This document shows positions 41,046 through 41,146 of a DNA stretch of 41,146 bases, piece after piece. Location: positions 29,144 through 70,289 of the forward strand of contig DXZE01000004.1 of NCBI GenBank assembly GCA_019415435.1. The letters run 5' to 3'. The notes beneath the pieces were generated by a model. It had not been told where the DNA came from. It did not search any database and was given only the letters and a program-made list of their open reading frames with translations. Made by a program: the position numbers and the translations under genes. The DNA comes from Erysipelotrichaceae bacterium. GTDB taxonomy: Bacteria; Bacillota_I; Bacilli_A; Erysipelotrichales; Erysipelotrichaceae. How positions within the stretch are numbered: position 1 is the first letter of the stretch; each line of letters begins with the position of its first letter.

Positions 41046-41146
41046 GAGGCAGTAAACAATCCAAAGTCAACACTATAGAGCTGATAAATATAAATAAAAA
41101 AAGAAATTTATGAAAAAAAGAAAAAAAGCACTTGCGTAAGGAGCAA
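41046..41146. other. AT-rich spacer at window end
   Basis: About 100 bp, very A-rich on the plus strand. It contains only a 9-codon frame (MKKRKKALA at 41110-41139) and a trailing AAGGAGCAA that may be the SD of a gene starting past the window. I see nothing else. Confidence 0.4.

Noticed and set aside
41110..41139. Nine-codon frame MKKRKKALA at the window end
   Set aside because: Too short and in an A-rich run without SD; it may be chance.

Overview
The window is a gene-dense, chromosome-type stretch of a low-to-moderate GC Bacillota (Firmicutes). Erysipelotrichia (Erysipelotrichaceae-like) is my best guess from the style of the core proteins, the tRNA sequences, HrcA/CIRCE control of groESL, and the extracellular flavin reductase. 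This is an inference, not a proven placement. No insertion sequence, prophage, CRISPR array or rRNA operon is visible. Most Shine-Dalgarno sites are AGGAGG-like, terminators are classical hairpin plus T-run, and several gene pairs overlap by ATGA.

Layout. 1-3.2 kb: pheS (5' end outside the window) and pheT, then a GNAT acetyltransferase. 3.8-9.4 kb: a small membrane protein, a GH13 alpha-glucosidase with an N-terminal extension, and two overlapping leftward membrane glycosyltransferase-type genes (YfhO/PTPS-related, and a PMT-like protein carrying a discoidin-like insert). 9.4-11.5 kb: groES-groEL behind one sigma-A promoter flanked by two CIRCE operators. 11.6-15.2 kb: a three-gene operon (polytopic membrane protein, HAD-IB phosphatase, COG2509-type FAD protein). 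15.2-17.6 kb: pta (leftward), an aldose-1-epimerase-like gene and thioredoxin. 17.7-22.6 kb: an XRE-cupin regulator and potABCD, the polyamine ABC importer; its ATPase has a large duplicated insert inside the TOBE domain. 22.7-24.4 kb: tRNA-Cys, tRNA-Leu, and mgtE behind a structured leader with a terminator. 24.4-27.6 kb: a methyltransferase-like protein, surE, and an ArsB/NhaD-type permease.

27.6-28.4 kb: seven tRNA genes (Arg, Pro, Met, Ile2, Ser, fMet, Phe), preceded by a promoter-bearing structured region of unknown function. 28.5-32.3 kb: a PfkB-fold protein that has lost its catalytic signature, a CtpE-like P-type ATPase and a HAD-SAK domain protein, apparently one transcription unit. 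32.3-34.4 kb: tRNA-Leu(CAG), a maltose-acetyltransferase-like gene and rarA. 34.4-35.8 kb: a probable c-di-GMP-I riboswitch with terminator in front of a SUKH (SMI1/KNR4) gene and two small membrane proteins. 35.8-38.5 kb: a secreted or anchored FMN/FAD reductase. 38.5-41.1 kb: a PrsW-family membrane protease and two neighbouring genes sharing an unrecognised ~57-residue N-terminal domain.

The most unusual signals are: the c-di-GMP-riboswitch/SUKH/membrane locus; the duplicated N-terminal domain pair at 39.5-41.0 kb; the PotA insert; the catalytically degenerate PfkB protein; the mgtE leader; the CIRCE pair bracketing the groESL promoter; and a recurrent arrangement of a -10 box 6-7 nt before an ATG without Shine-Dalgarno, which suggests leaderless mRNAs. 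All functional calls rest on motif recognition by eye; no search was run.
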